From: Inia geoffrensis
Lineage: Eukaryota; Chordata; Mammalia; Artiodactyla; Iniidae
DNA length: 64,000 nucleotides
Direction of reading: 5' to 3'
NCBI GenBank assembly: GCA_036417435.1
Contig: CM070909.1
Location: forward strand, 11,688,597-11,752,596
Part shown: positions 12,524 to 24,511 of the stretch, piece by piece
How the letters are laid out: every line of letters starts with the position of its first letter
Position numbering within the stretch: the first letter of the stretch is position 1
Notes under the pieces: model-generated
Databases searched by the model: none
Seen by the model: only the letters and a program-made list of their open reading frames with translations
Told to the model about the DNA's origin: nothing
Made by a program: the position numbers and the translations under genes

Positions 12524-13693
12524 CCAATGGCATTTTTCACAGAACTAGAACAAAATATTCTAAAATTTGTATGGAAACATAAAAGATCCCAAATAGCCAA
12601 AACAATCTTGAGAAAGAAGAATAAAGCTGGAGGTATCATGCTCCCTAACTTCAGACTATACTACAAAGCTACAATCATCAAAAATAGCATGGTCCTGACA
12701 CAAAAGCAGACACATATATCAGTGGAACAGAACAGAGAGCCCAGAAATGAACCATGTTTATATGGACACAATCTATGACAAAGGAGGCAAGAATATATAA
12801 TGGGGAAAAAAATAACCTCTTCTATGAATGCTGTTGGGAAAATCAGAGAACTGCATGCAAAAGAATCAAACTGGACTACTCTATCATGCACAAAAATAAA
12901 TTCAAAATGGGTTAAAGACATAAATGTAAGACCAGAAACCATAAAATTTCTCGAAGAAAACACAGGCAGTACACTCTTTGATATTGTTCTTAATTTGGGG
13001 ACATGTCTCCTCAGGCAAGGGAAATAAAAGCAAAGACAAATGGGACCACATCAAACTAAGAAGCTTTTGCACTATGAAGGAAACTACCAACAAAACGAAA
13101 AGGCCACCTACTGAATGAGAGAAGATATTTGCAAATGGATCTATCTGATAAACAGTTAATATTCAAAGTACACAAGTAACTCGTACAACTCAACATCCAA
13201 AAAAAAAGAAGAAAAACTCAGTGAAAACATGGGCAGAGGATCTGAAGAGACAGTTTTCCAAAGAACACATAAAGATGGCCAATGGGCACATGAAAAGATG
13301 CTCAACATCACTAATCATCAGGGAAATGCAAACCAAAACTACAATGAGATATCACCTCACACCTGTCAGAATAGCTATTATCAAGAAGACAATAAACGAC
13401 AAGTGTTGGTGAGGATGTGGAGAAAAAGGAACCCTCACGCACTCTCAGTGAGAATGTAAATTCGTACAGTCACTGTGAAAAACAGTATGGAGGTACTTCA
13501 AAAAATTTAAAATAGAACTATCATATGATCCAGCAATTCTACTCCTGGCTTTTATCTAAAGAAAGCAAAACACTAATTAGAAAAGTTATATGCACCCCTA
13601 TGTTCACTGTAGCATTATTTACAATAGCCACAATATGAAAGCAACCCAAGTGCCCGTGAAGAGATGAATGGATAAAGAAGATGTATGTATGTG

Positions 13694-13696
<3 letters not shown>

Positions 13697-13734
<38 letters not shown>
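13697..13734. repeat. (AC)n microsatellite within L1 ORF2 3' end
   Basis: A run of about 19 AC units directly after a 'gtatgtatgtgtat' stretch, at the point where other L1 copies read 'gtggtatatatacaatgg'. Confidence 0.97.
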
Positions 13735-13736
<2 letters not shown>

Positions 13737-14212
13737 CACTGGAATGTTTGACTCAGCCACAAAAATGAAATCTTGCCATTTATAACAACATGTATGGACT
13801 TAGAGTGTATTATGCTAAGTGAAATAAATCAGACAGAGAAAGACAAATATTGTAAGAGTTCACTTATATGTGGAATCTAAAAACAGAACAATTGAGGAAG
13901 CATAACAAACAGAGATGTAGTTACAGAGAACAAACAGGTGGTTGCCACAGGGGAGGTAGGGGGTGGGGAAACAGGTGAGAGAGGTTGAGATACAAACTTC
14001 CAGCAGCAAAATAAATGAGTCATGGGTATGAAATGTACAGTGTGGGAAATACAGTCAATAATTATGTAAAATCTTTGCATGGTGACATATTGGAGCTAGA
14101 CCTATCCCAAGACTTATTGTGGTGATCATTTTGACAAGTATAGAAATACCACATCACTATGCCATGTAACAGGAAATAACATAGTGTTATAGATCAATTA
14201 TACTTCAAAAAC

Positions 14213-14589
14213 AATAAAACAAACCAACTCATAGAAACAGAGATCAGATTTGTGGTTACCAGAGGCGTAGGGTGGGGTAGGGGTAATTGGATGAAGGCAG
14301 TCAAAAGGTACAAATTTCCAGTTACAAGAGAAATAAATACTAGGGATGTAATGAACAACATGATAAATATACTTAACACCACCATATACCATATGTGAAA
14401 GTTGCTGAATCCTAAAAGTTCTCTCAACACAAGAAATGTTCAATTTCTTTAATTTTTCATCTATGTAAGATGATGGATGTTCCCTAAATTACATCATTTC
14501 ATGAGGTAAGTCAAATCATTATGCTGCACAGCTTAAACTTATCACAGTGCTGTATGTCAATTGTCTCTCAAAACTGGAAGAAGAAAAAT
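14213..14589 (+). mobile_element. Old L1 3'UTR fragment
   Basis: A second L1 3'UTR directly follows copy 4, sharing 'gaaacagagatcagatttgtggttaccagag'-type phrasing (14235-14265) with old L1 ends and closing with 'tgtctctcaaaactgg'. No coding potential. Confidence 0.6.
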
Positions 14590-15104
14590 AAATAATAAAA
14601 TAATTTAAACTGAAGTAACGTGTCATTCTTACCAATTTATTTGGCAGAGATATAAAACAAAGTTTGACAAAGCAAGGTATTTTTGAGGAAACTAAATTTC
14701 TATTAGGAGAGGAAAACAGAATAACTCCCATGGAGAGCAATTAGTCAATGTCACAAAAATTACAAATGTCACTCCAGCAATTGCTACCTGTTTATAAAAC
14801 TAAAGGACTGGAAACCATTTAAATGTCCATCAATAGAGAACTCATTAAATTATGAAATATTTATATAATAAAGCAGTATGCATCCTTATAAAGGAATGAA
14901 AAAACTCTATATGTATAGTTGGAGAATCTTCGAGATATACCGTTAAATGACAAAAATCAAAGTGCAGAACAAGTGTGTGGTGTACAACCATTTATACTAA
15001 ATATATATTTTAAATATGTGATTTTATATTCATAAAATACCTTTGATAGAACACACAAGAAACTGGTAATGGTGGTTGTCTCTGAGAAGGGGAACAGAAT
15101 AGCT
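14590..15104 (+). mobile_element. Ancient L1 3' remnant
   Basis: The phrase 'accatttaaatgtccatca' near 14814, followed by 'gagaactcattaaattatg', is the ORF2 tail seen in old mammalian L1s, here strongly diverged. Subfamily not assigned. Confidence 0.5.
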
Positions 15105-15600
15105 GGGTGTTCCAGTTATCTATAACCTAAAGCTTAGCAGCACAAAACCACATCTATTTTGTCACACTCACAGATTCTGTGGGTCAAGAATTTGGCTAGG
15201 GCACAGTGCAGGGGATGGGGGCGACTTATCTCTGGTCATTGATGTCTGGAGCTCCAGCTGTGAAGAACTGATTGGCAGCATGTGACTCAAATGGCCGGAG
15301 CCTGCCACACCTGAAGACTCTTCACTCCCCTGTCTGGCACTCAGGCTGCCATGACTCAGCTGGCATTGTTAACCAGGGTGCCTACAAGCAATCTCTCCAA
15401 GTGACTGTAGCTTTCTCACAGCATGGTGGCCTCAGAGTAATTAGACCTCCTATGTGGCAACTGAGGGCTCCAAGAGCAAGTGTTCCAACAAGCAAGGCAC
15501 ACACTGCATGGCCTTTATGACTAGCCTCCAAAATCATATCCACTGTCCTCTACTGGTTGAAGCAGTTACAAACCTGCTCAGATTCAAGAAGCAGGGATAC
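15105..15600 (-). mobile_element. MLT1-like LTR (MaLR), reverse orientation
   Basis: Read on the minus strand the element ends in a MaLR-like 3' end. On the plus strand this appears as 'ttccagttatctat' at 15108 followed by a decayed 'cttagcagcacaaaaccac', then 'agattctgtgggtcaagaatttgg'. This matches MLT1 LTRs as I know them. No internal gag/pol sequence is present, so it is a solo LTR. Confidence 0.55.
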
Positions 15601-16509
15601 AGAAATTGAAGAACATCAACTGATAATAGTAGTTTTCTGTAGGGAGCACAGTTTAGGGGAGCTTTTAATTTTCTTCTTGTTGTCTACCTTTATTTCCTAA
15701 TTTCTTTAAATAAGCAAGTACTACCTGTGTTATAAGTGTTTTAGAAAAATCATGGATCTATTTTAAGACTCTCTTGTGTGTGGTACAGCAAAGCCATATT
15801 TCCCATGCATTTTCCTCGGGAGTTTGAAGTAGTGACAAAGTACAGGGATGCCTCCATACATATTTTCCATAAACTCTCTCTACACCAGGATGCATCACCT
15901 AAGAAGCATTATAGTTACATACGACCACACGAGCGGATACATTTTATTCATTTGTAGCACGTTCACTTTGCAGAATCGAGTTACGCAGGCACAGAAAGAC
16001 AGTTTCAGTGGACTTTATCTGGACCTTATCCACCTGTGTGGCATGGCTCTGCGGGACCTACATCCCAAGTCCTTGTCACATGGGTGTGAAGCAAGCCGAG
16101 GACAACAAGGGGCTGGCCTGCCTCTGTCCTCTTTGCCTGGCTGTCACACCTTTAGAAGCAGCTTTTCTCCCTCTGCCTCTCCTTCTATACTTCTTCCTTC
16201 CCTCCCCACACACGCACCTTCCCTAGATGTTTTTTTTTTTTTCTTTAATCTATTCCCTCTCCAGCCCTCTCTACCCTCTCCTTTTCTCCCCACACCACAC
16301 CCACCTTTATAAGGACTAGACAAAAACCCCATGTAAGGGCAGGCAAGGCAGTGGAGGGGAAAGGGGAAAACAGCCTCAATCAACCAAACAGGTTTACAGG
16401 GCTCTGTCACCTTATCTCAGCTACCTGTTTTGGGTGGTTTTGTTTTTTTTTTTTTTTTCCCATATCACTCTGTTTTACTTCATCAGTGGTCTTACCTGAT
16501 ACTTTCTAA
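15601..16509. other. Non-genic stretch, nothing recognised
   Basis: Unremarkable sequence with T runs at 16229-16241 and 16441-16458 and a CT-rich patch at 16180-16290. The 154-codon open frame at 15848-16312 has low-complexity CT-rich content and no domain I recognise, so I do not call it a gene. Confidence 0.5.
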
Positions 16510-16975
16510 TTTCCTTTGTTTTTTTATTGTGGTGAAATATATATACCATGAAATGTACCATTTTAACCATTTTGAAGTGTACAGTTCGGTGGCATTTTAG
16601 TGCATTCACATGGCTGTGCAGCCATCACCAACATCCATATCTGGAACTTTTTCATCATCCAAAACAAACTCTGTGCCCATTAAACATGAACTCCCCATAC
16701 CTCACTCCCTGCCCCTGGCAACTACCCTTTCTACTTTCGGTATCTACGAATTTGACTACGCTAGGTATTTCACATAAGTGGAATTATATGGTAATTGTCC
16801 TATTTGTGTCTGGCTTGTTTCATTTAGCATAATGTCTTCAAAGTTGATCCATGTTGTAGCATGTGTCAGAATCTCTTTCCTTCTCAAGGCCAAATAATAT
16901 TCCATTGTAGGTACATACGGTGTTTGGTTTATCCATTCATCTCTCGGTGGACACTTGGGTTCTCAGCAATCAGTT
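16510..16975 (-). mobile_element. Old L1 3' region, reverse orientation
   Basis: The plus strand shows 'attttaaccattttgaagtg' (16560-16579) and 'taatattccattgtag' (16894), the reverse complements of L1 3'UTR and ORF2-tail phrases, ending with the inverted 'aatggataaacca' near 16926. It is too diverged to code. Confidence 0.65.
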
Positions 16976-18000
16976 TTTTCCAAGCAAAGTGAGGATACCC
17001 TCCCTCCGCAGATCCTTCATTCCTGGTCCGCAGGCTCCCTGCACCCCTGCTGGGGCGCCACAGAATTGGGTCCTGTGCCTTCCTCTCACCTCTTCCTATA
17101 CTCTCCCGAATGACAGCATCTATAGTCTGAAATACCCTCTAGTGCCGATGACTTCAGGCATGTCTGTCCAAATGAAACTTCTCTCAGAGCCCCAAACTTT
17201 CCACCCACCTCCCTACCTCACAGCTCTATTTATGCCTATCTCATCACATGTTCCAAACTGGATTTCTTGATTTTTCCTCACCCCTCCATCCTCAGGACAA
17301 AAGTGACCAGAACCCTTCCATAAATCAGCCAGGAGACCAGAGGTTTAGCCTTCAGAGAAACTAAAGCTTGCCACCTCAGGACACCAGCCACAGAGGAGGG
17401 CGAGAGTAAGATTCAGATCCGAAAATAAGGTAATTACGAGAAAGTCTGTATGTGCTATGGTAGGAAGCAGACCCAGCCCCCTTCCCCCTGCCATGCTCCC
17501 AATAATACAATAAGAGTCAAAGGGACTGGCATCTTCTTCCCTAGAGAAACTGAGAGGCCCCACAGAAACAATCCTCAGACACTGATACTGGGCCAGTTCA
17601 CTGTCTGTTTCCTCTCCTGAGAGGGCCTCCTAGTCACCAAGAACAAAGCAGCCATGCACATGAAGCTTTAATCCATGCACTGGGGGTCTCTCTCTTGAAT
17701 GTCAATAAACAGCCAAGGATCAACAGGCATTTAAAGAAAATAGCAATGCACCAATATTATCTAGAAATTTAGAGATAACACCAAGAAAATAGCTAAGAGA
17801 GTTAAAGATGGTTTCCTCTGGGGAGCAAAACTGAAATAGGAGGAGACTGGCACTTTCAGTTGTACTTTTTTTTCTTTTTTTAGTGTTGTTTGATTTTTAA
17901 ATGTGTATATTTTAATAAAAATAATTAAAAAAAAGAAAACAGGAGTACCACCACCTACCTCGCTGCTCAAGACTTGAGTAGTCTAGAAATTAACTCTGAT
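16976..18000. other. Non-genic stretch, nothing recognised
   Basis: No ORF with domain features, RNA gene or young repeat was seen. A poly(T)-containing segment near 17864-17882 and 'tggtttcctctggggag' (17811-17827) look like a decayed old repeat that I cannot name. Confidence 0.5.
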
Positions 18001-18424
18001 TCCTGTCTTTATCTCCTCCCATAATATTTATTCTATCACTGAGACCCATCTTCTTCACATCCTACGTAGTTCTCGATCCCATCTGTTTCTTTCCGTCTTT
18101 GTCACCACCATCCTCAAACAAGCCACCACTACCTGTCCCCAGTTACACACAGCTCTTTACTGGTCTCTTTTCCAACCCTGCCCCCCTCTTATTTATTCTC
18201 CTCAGGGAACTAAAAGTGATCTTCTTAAAAGGTCACAGGTCGCATAAAACCCAACGATGTCTTCCCATTACCCTCAGAATGGAATACAAACACCAGCAGT
18301 AACCCCGAAGGCTGCCTGATCTGACGCCCGCCTTCCTCCTCATCTACAGCTTGCTGTGTTCCACTCTCTTCCTTGTTCATTAAGCTCCAGCCTCACTATC
18401 TTCCTTTCTTTCAATTTCTTTTAT
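18001..18424 (+). mobile_element. L2 LINE remnant, part 1
   Basis: Similar to the L2 3' region: 'actggtctc' (18159), 'agtgatcttcttaaaaggtc' (18217-18236), 'cttcccattaccctcagaatgga' (18261-18283) and 'ctgcctgatctgacgcccgcc' (18311-18331) come in the order known for L2. It continues after the inserted SINE at 18425. Confidence 0.65.
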
Positions 18425-18627
18425 TTTTTTTAAGATTTTTTTTTTGATGCGGACCTTTTTTTTTTTTTTAAGTCTTTAATGAATTTGTTGCAATGCTGCT
18501 TCTGCTTTATGCTTTTTGGTTTTCTGGCTACGAGGCCTGTGGGATCTTAGCTCCCCAACCAGGCAGCGAAGCCACACCCCCTGCATTGGAGAGCGAAGTC
18601 TTAACCACTGATCGCCAGGCAAGTCCC
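18425..18627 (-). mobile_element. CHR-type SINE, reverse orientation
   Basis: On the minus strand it begins 'gggacttgcctggcgatcag' and ends in a long A tail, seen as T runs at 18425-18471 on the plus strand. It is more diverged than the CHR-2-like copies and belongs with the 'gggacttccctgg' type at 53.06 and 63.57 kb. It splits the L2 remnant. Confidence 0.75.
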
Positions 18628-18975
18628 TCCTTCAATTTCTTTTAAAAAGCCAACATCTTTGCTGCTGCAGGCCTTTGCACCTTCTCTTCCGTATCCATGG
18701 AGAGCTTTCATCCTACTCTTCATTTGGCTGGTCCCTTCCTGTCCCTCAGGTCTCAGTATAAATATCACCTCCCCAGGGAGGTCTTCCCTGACCAACCTGG
18801 CAAAAAATGAGTCACGCATACCATTCTCCAATTCATCCTCTTATGGCTTCCTTCGCAACATTTTTAAACTATTTTTATTTGTATCTATTCATTTGCTTTA
18901 TTGTTCTGCTCCCTCCATGAAGGCAAGAACCATGACCTACCTCTAGTACCTGGCACAGTAGCTGTTTGAATAAAT
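18628..18975 (+). mobile_element. L2 LINE remnant, part 2
   Basis: Resumes L2 order: 'gcaggcctttgcac' (18667), 'tcaggtctcagtataaatatcacc' (18747), 'gaggtcttccctgacc' (18778), 'aaggcaagaaccatgacctacc' (18920) and 'gtacctggcacagtagctg' (18946), near the L2 3' end. Confidence 0.7.
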
Positions 18976-19527
18976 TACACCCTAAACTGAATGTAAATCT
19001 CAATGTGCAATCTCTCCAGGCAGTTTTCCAGGTTGCGCTATTCTTCAGAGTGAGCACAACCAACCTGGTTAAAGATTAAAGGAGTATGACAACACATGCT
19101 CCCTACTGTATGACACAGCATCAGTGCCACTCCAAATTGCTAAGACAGCTCCCTATTTATATTGGAGGAAGCAGAGGACAGGAAAAACACACATATAAAT
19201 TGATTTGGGGGTGGGGAGGGTACTATTTTTTTTAATGGCTCAATAAATCTTTCTTAGATAATAGGGAGGAGCCCCTATCTTGAGGGCCTTTGGGGAGTGG
19301 GAGTCAAATGCCAATTTTCATGCAAGTCGCATTAGTATGGGTGACATGACAGCTTAGTACTTAATCGTTATGATGACTATTAAAATTGTAGTCATGTGGT
19401 TTTATTATTTATTAGGAGATCAGGAACTCAGATGATGAAAAGGGACAGACAGGTGAATTACCCTCAACTGTGCTCTTCAGACATTTCTAGTTATATCTAA
19501 ACCATATCTTCATCAAAAAGACCTGCA
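18976..19527. other. Non-genic stretch, nothing recognised
   Basis: AT-rich sequence with no ORF of interest and no repeat I could name. Confidence 0.45.
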
Positions 19528-19743
19528 GGGCTTCCCTGGTGGCGCAGTGGTTGAGAGTCTGCCTGTCGATGCAGGGAACACGGGCTTGTGCCCCGGTCCG
19601 GGAGGATCCCACATGCCGCGGAGCGGCTGGGCCCGTGAGCCATGGCTGCTGAGCTTGCGCATCCGGAGCCTGTGCTCTGCAATGGGAGAGGCCACAACAG
19701 TGAGAGGCCTGTGTATCGCAAAAAAAAAAAAAAAGAAAAAAGA
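19528..19743 (+). mobile_element. CHR-2-like SINE
   Basis: Starts 'gggcttccctggtggcgcag' and has the 'gccgcggagcggctgggccc' block and an interrupted A tail at 19720-19743. It abuts the left end of the host L1 at 19744. I could not find a convincing target duplication. Confidence 0.88.
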
Positions 19744-21258
19744 AATAAGGGCCTACCAGGCCAGAGGGAGTAGCATGATATATTTAAAGTGCTGAAAGGG
19801 AAAAACCTCTTAACTCAATATTCTACCCAGCAACATTATCATTTAGAATTGAAGGAGAGATAAAGAACTTCTCAGACAAGCAAACACTAAAAGAATTCAT
19901 CAATGCTAAACTGACCCTAAAAAAAGTGTTAAAGAGCCTTCTGCAAGTGGAAGAGAAAGGCTATAACAAGAAGTAAAAATTTACAGAAAAGGAAAAATTC
20001 CCAATAGTAAAGGCAAATATATGGTAAAGGCTAGGGATCAACCACTTAATAAGCTAGATCAAAAATTAAAGGACAAAAATTGTAAAATTACCTATACTAG
20101 ACAGTTGAGGGACAAACATGATGTAAAATGTCATAAAAACACAAAACATGGGGGAGGGGAGTAAAACTGGAGCTCATTTAGAATGTGTTTGGACTTAAAT
20201 GACTATGAGTTTAAAACAAGTGGATATAGAAGTCAACATATATGAACCCCATGGTAAGCACAAATCAAAAACCTACAATAGATACACAAAAAATAGAAAG
20301 GAACACAACCATATCACTAAAGAAAATCATCAAACCACCAGGGAGGAAACTAGAAAGAAGAATAGAGAACTACAAAAACAACCAGAAAACAAGTAACAAA
20401 ATGGCAATGAATACATACCCATCAATAATCAATGGACTAAATGCTCCAATCAAGAGACATAGGGTGACTGATTGGATTAAAAAAAACAAGGCCAATCTAT
20501 ACGCTGCATATAAGAAACTTACTTCAGAGCTAAAGATACACAGGCTGAAATTGAATGAGGGGATGGAAAAAGATAGTTCATGCAAATGGAAATAAGGAAA
20601 CAGGCACAGCAATACTCAGATAAAGTAGACTTTAAAACAAAGCCTATAACAAAAGACAAGGGCATTATATAATAATAAAGGGGTCAGTACAAGAGAATAT
20701 AACATTTGTTAACATATATGCACCTGATATAGGAGGTCCTAAATATATAAAGCAAAGGGAGAAATTGACAACAATATGATAATAGTAGGGGACTTTAACA
20801 CCCCACTTGCATCAATGGGCAGATCATCCAGACAGAAAATCAATAAGGAAACAGTGGTCTTAAGCAAGCTGGACTTAATAGATGTCTATAGAACATTCTA
20901 TCCAAAAACAGCAGAATACACATTTCTTTTCAAGTTCACATGGAACATTCTTCAGGATAGATTATATGCTAGGCCACAAAACAAGTCTCAACAAATAAGA
21001 GAAGAGAAATTATATCAAGCATTTTTTCCAACCACAATAGTATGAAACTAGAAATCAACTACAGAAAAAAACAGGAAAAGAACACACACCTTCAGACTAA
21101 ACAACATGATGCCTTAAAAAACAAAAAACAAAAAAACCCACAATGGGTCAATGAAAAAATCAAAGAGGAAATCACAAAACACCTCGAGACAACTGAAAAT
21201 AAAAACACAGCTTTCCAAAAACTGTGGGATGCCACAAGAGCAGTTCTAAGAGGGAAGT
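19744..21258 (+). mobile_element. Host L1 of the large nest, part 1 (ORF1 end and ORF2 start)
   Basis: The C-terminal part of ORF1 (19760-19975, 'atatttaaagtgctgaaag', 'tctacccagcaaca') is followed by a spacer and the ORF2 start at 20401. Open endonuclease pieces lie at 20242-20595 and 20776-21045. The sequence is older in type than copies 5-7. It stops within ORF2 at 'aagagggaagt' (21248-21258), where the ZNF131 retrocopy was inserted, and continues at 24512. Confidence 0.82.
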
Positions 21259-21505
21259 ATAGGGAGAAGAGGGCAGGAAGGGGAGGGAGAGGCCATCCGG
21301 GAGTCGTAGTGGGCCGCGGGCCGGACCGGGTCCCGGGGCAGCGGGAGCCAGGGCCGGGCCGAAGGGCTTGGCGGGCCGTTAGAGGGCTGCGGCGGCTGTC
21401 GGGTCTCCTCCGCTGCCGGTCTTGCGCGTCCCGGAGCTCGGAGCCTCCGGCGCTGTGCCCATCCCGCTCCGGCTCACGTCTCCCGACTCCAATTAGAACA
21501 GCCCG
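21259..21505 (+). other. GC-rich 5'UTR carried by the ZNF131 retrocopy
   Basis: CpG-rich leader (21290-21500) in an otherwise AT-rich L1 neighbourhood, ending at ATGGCCATGG. It is most simply the parental mRNA leader. Its retained CpGs and length suggest nearly complete reverse transcription and moderate age. Whether it now has promoter activity is unknown. Confidence 0.7.
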
Positions 21506-23940
21506 ATGGCCATGGAGGCCGAAGAGACGATGGAATGCCTTCAGGAGTTCCCTGAACATCATAAAATGATCCTGGACCGATTGAATGAAGAGCGAGAGCA
21601 GGACCGGTTTACTGACATCACCCTGATTGTCGACGGACACCATTTTAAGGCCCACAAGGCTGTTTTGGCTGCTTGCAGCAAGTTCTTTTACAAATTCTTT
21701 CAGGAGTTTACTCAGGAACCTTTGGTGGAGATAGAAGGTGTTAGTAAAATGGCCTTTCGTCATTTGATTGAGCTCACATATACAGCAAAACTAATGATAC
21801 AAGAGGAAGCAGCCAACGATGCATGGAAAGCAACAGAGTTTCTACAAATGCTAGACGCTATCAAAGACCTTGAAGTCAGGAACAAAGAAAACTCGGCTCC
21901 ACTAGAGGAAACAACCACAGGAAAAAGTGAAGCAGAAAAAAGAAAGATTGCAGAAACGTCAAATGTTATCACTGAGTCATTGCCGTCTGCAGAATCAAAA
22001 CCTGTTGAAATCGAGGTGGAGATTTTGCTGAAGGCACAATCCAAGTGGAAGATGAAGGCATTGAAACGTTAGAGGATGTGGCTACTGCCAGGCAGTCCAT
22101 AAAGTATATTCAGAGCAGAGCTTCCTTTGAGGATTCCGCTCTGGCATTATTGGCAGATATCACCAGCAAGTACTGTCAAGGTGACAGAAAAGGGCAGATT
22201 AAAGATGAAGATGGCTGTGCCTCTGACCCCACAAGCAAACAGGTAGAAGGTATGGAAATTGTGGAACTTCAGCTGTCACATGTGCAGGACTTGTTCCATT
22301 GTGAGAAATGTAACCGTTCATTTAAATCGTTTTACCATTTTAAGGAACACGTGAAATCACACTCCACTGAGAGTTTCAAGTGTGAAATAGGCAATAAAAG
22401 GTATCTTCGGGAGAGCGCATGGAAACAGCACCTCAATTGTTACCACCTTGAAGGAGGTGGGGTCAGTAAGAAGCAAAGAGCTGGGAAAAAAATTCACATA
22501 TGTCAGTACTGTGAGAAACAATTTGACCACTTTGGACATTTTAAAGAGCATCTTCGAAAGCATACAGGTGAAGAACCTTTTGAATGTCCAAATTGTCATG
22601 AACGATTTGCTAGAAATAGCACCCTCAAATGTCACCTGACTGCATGCCAAACTGGAGTGGGGGCAAAAAAGGGAAGAAAGAAGCTTTATGAATGTCAGGT
22701 CTGTAATAGTGTGTTTAACAGCTGGGACCAGTTCAAAGATCACTTGGTAATACACACTGGAGATAAACCCAACCATTGTACTTTGTGTGACCTGTGGTTT
22801 TTATGCAAGGAAATGAATTAAGGAGGCATCTCAGTGATGCTCATAACATTTCAGAGCGTCTAGCAACTGAAGAAGTTCTTTCAGTAGAAACACGTGTGCA
22901 AACTGAACCTGTGACATCAATGACTATTAGAGAACAAGTTGGGAAGGTGCACGTGTTACCATTGCTCCAGTTTCAAGTGGATTCGGCACAAGTGACTGTG
23001 GAACAGGTCCACCCAGATCTGCTACAGGACAGCCAAGTGCACGATTCACATATGAACGAGCTTCCAGAACAGGTCCAGGTAAGTTATCTAGAAGTGGGTC
23101 GAATTCAGACTGAAGAAGGTACCAAAGTACATGTAGAGGAGCTGCATGTTGAATGGGTAAATCAGATGCCAATGGAAGTACAAACTGAGCTTCTAGAAGC
23201 AGACTTGGATCAAGTGACCCCTGAAATCATGAACCAAGAGGAGAGAGAGCCTACCCAAGCAGATGCTGCTGAGGTGGCCAGAGAAGATCACAAAGATGCT
23301 GAGGGTTTAGAGACCAAATCAACAGTGGCTTCCCAAGCTGAAAAGTCAGAAAATGAGAACAGAACACCTATGCCAGTTTTAGAATGAAATAACAAATGAA
23401 TATATTTTTAAATTTATGTGTTGAGTTTCTGAACTGATGATGGGCAGTGTGACTGTCCTTCAGCTAACAGACATGTGGACCAAAGTTAAGCTCTTTCCTG
23501 TTGTGTTGAACTGTTTCTACTGAAACAAACTGATTTTCCCCCACTTGATGCCACAGAGGAGGGATCTTTCCCATAAGTGAACGGGAAGCTTTGAGAAGTA
23601 TATTTCTGGAAAACTGAAATGGATTATATTCTTATTATATAGTTGGGTACGAATGTATCTATTTTCACTGTGGTAAGGGTTCTCCCTTCTCTCTTTGCCC
23701 AGTCATGTCCTTCCTCGTTTTTTTTTTCTCCATATTGTAAAATCAAACGTAAAATCATTAGAATACAAGTTTATGTATTCTAATGCATGTTAGAATATTT
23801 GAATATATAGGAAACACAAGGCTGCATGAAGAAAAGTGCATTGTTACTGTGCAGTTAAATTTTGGCTTCCGGCTTTCTTTAGCTTGAACAACACTCTTGT
23901 CTACCCTGACAGTCACAGATGTCATCTCTGCAACAGAAAC

Positions 23941-23963
23941 GGTGGTGGTGGTGGTGGTGGCGG
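23941..23963. repeat. (GGT)n microsatellite in the retrocopy 3'UTR
   Basis: Seven GGT units and one GGC. It produces poly-His or poly-Gly short frames that are not genes. Confidence 0.9.
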
Positions 23964-24511
23964 CAAATTTCTAGAATGTTTAAAAACCAACCACACCCAT
24001 GTGCCTTTTCAAATTCAACTAAACTTCTGTAAAGCACCTCTGGTTCTTTCAGAGTTTGTATTGCAAGGAGCAATGTAGGTCATGCTATAGCACTTGGTAT
24101 TTTCCTTACAGTGATAGCTACCGGTTCTTTTTCACTTCAGTTACATTGAGCAATTTCATTCAGTGGCGGCTGAAGGGCCATTTTCAATTGGGAAAATTCA
24201 CTTATATCTGTGGTAAACTTTATTTTGATGAAAAGTTGCACTAGGATTTTACCACCAGATGAAAAAAAAAAGATGAGCGTCACTTAAAAATTAATGTATT
24301 TAAAATAAAGTACAGAGAAAAAACATGTATATAATATATTAGGCTTTGTTTTGAATGAATCTTTTTCCCCAATCCTTAATGTAAGATCTTGTGCTATAAC
24401 TTTTAAAGCCATACAAATAAGAGTGCTAAACTGTGGACTTAAAAGTAGGTGTGTAAATATTTTTAATCAGTATTACTTGGAAAATAAAATATAACAACCA
24501 AAAGAAAAACA

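Larger units (their letters stand above)
10369..14212 (+). mobile_element. Older, 5'-truncated L1 (copy 4)
   Basis: Starts within the ORF2 endonuclease domain (compare 10369-10560 with 6815-7010) and runs through RT and the C-terminus to an old-type 3'UTR ending near 14212 ('caaaaacaataaaac'). It is more diverged than copy 3 and has internal deletions, for example near 11700-11730, where part of the RT core is missing. Only short open pieces remain: 11647-11979 (RT), 12527-12778 and 13221-13412 (C-terminal). It is interrupted by two CHR SINEs at 12191-12523 and by an AC microsatellite at 13697. Confidence 0.88.
21259..24511 (+). pseudogene. ZNF131: Processed retrocopy of ZNF131 (BTB-zinc finger factor), two frameshifts
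   Basis: The intron-free copy holds a GC-rich 5'UTR (21259-21505), a full-length coding region (21506-23387), a ~1.1-kb 3'UTR, AATAAA at 24483-24488 and an A-rich end. It sits inside an old L1 with an 11-bp target duplication with one mismatch (aagagggaagt 21248-21258; aaaagggaagt 24512-24522), so L1 machinery inserted it. The reading runs in three frames: 21506-~22028 (BTB domain, residues about 22-120), ~22029-~22790 (zinc fingers 1-5), and ~22794-23387 (finger 6 and acidic tail ending PVLE). Both frame changes fit +2-base insertions in T runs. Allowing for them the length is about 625 codons, close to the ~623 I recall for ZNF131. In the second finger CEIC reads CEIG, losing a zinc ligand (near 22390). 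ZNF131 is a nuclear BTB/C2H2 transcription regulator; this copy cannot make it whole. Confidence 0.93.

Noticed and set aside
12137..12639. Long antisense ORFs (85-162 codons) over the CHR SINEs, also seen at 30085-30664, 48667-49153 and 57784-58252
   Set aside because: They recur in the same form at each CHR-2-like SINE and are translations of the GC-rich SINE body, so they are repeat by-products and not genes.
21092..21763. Minus-strand 223-codon ORF across the ZNF131 retrocopy leader and BTB region
   Set aside because: It runs antisense to a clearly identified coding region and GC-rich leader, crosses the L1/retrocopy border, and has no domain.
21506..23387. ZNF131 as a working gene or functional retrogene
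   Set aside because: Two frameshifts and loss of a zinc-binding Cys; it has no introns and has L1-type insertion marks.
23836..24078. Poly-Gly or poly-His small protein at the GGT repeat
   Set aside because: It lies in the retrocopy 3'UTR and is created by a microsatellite.
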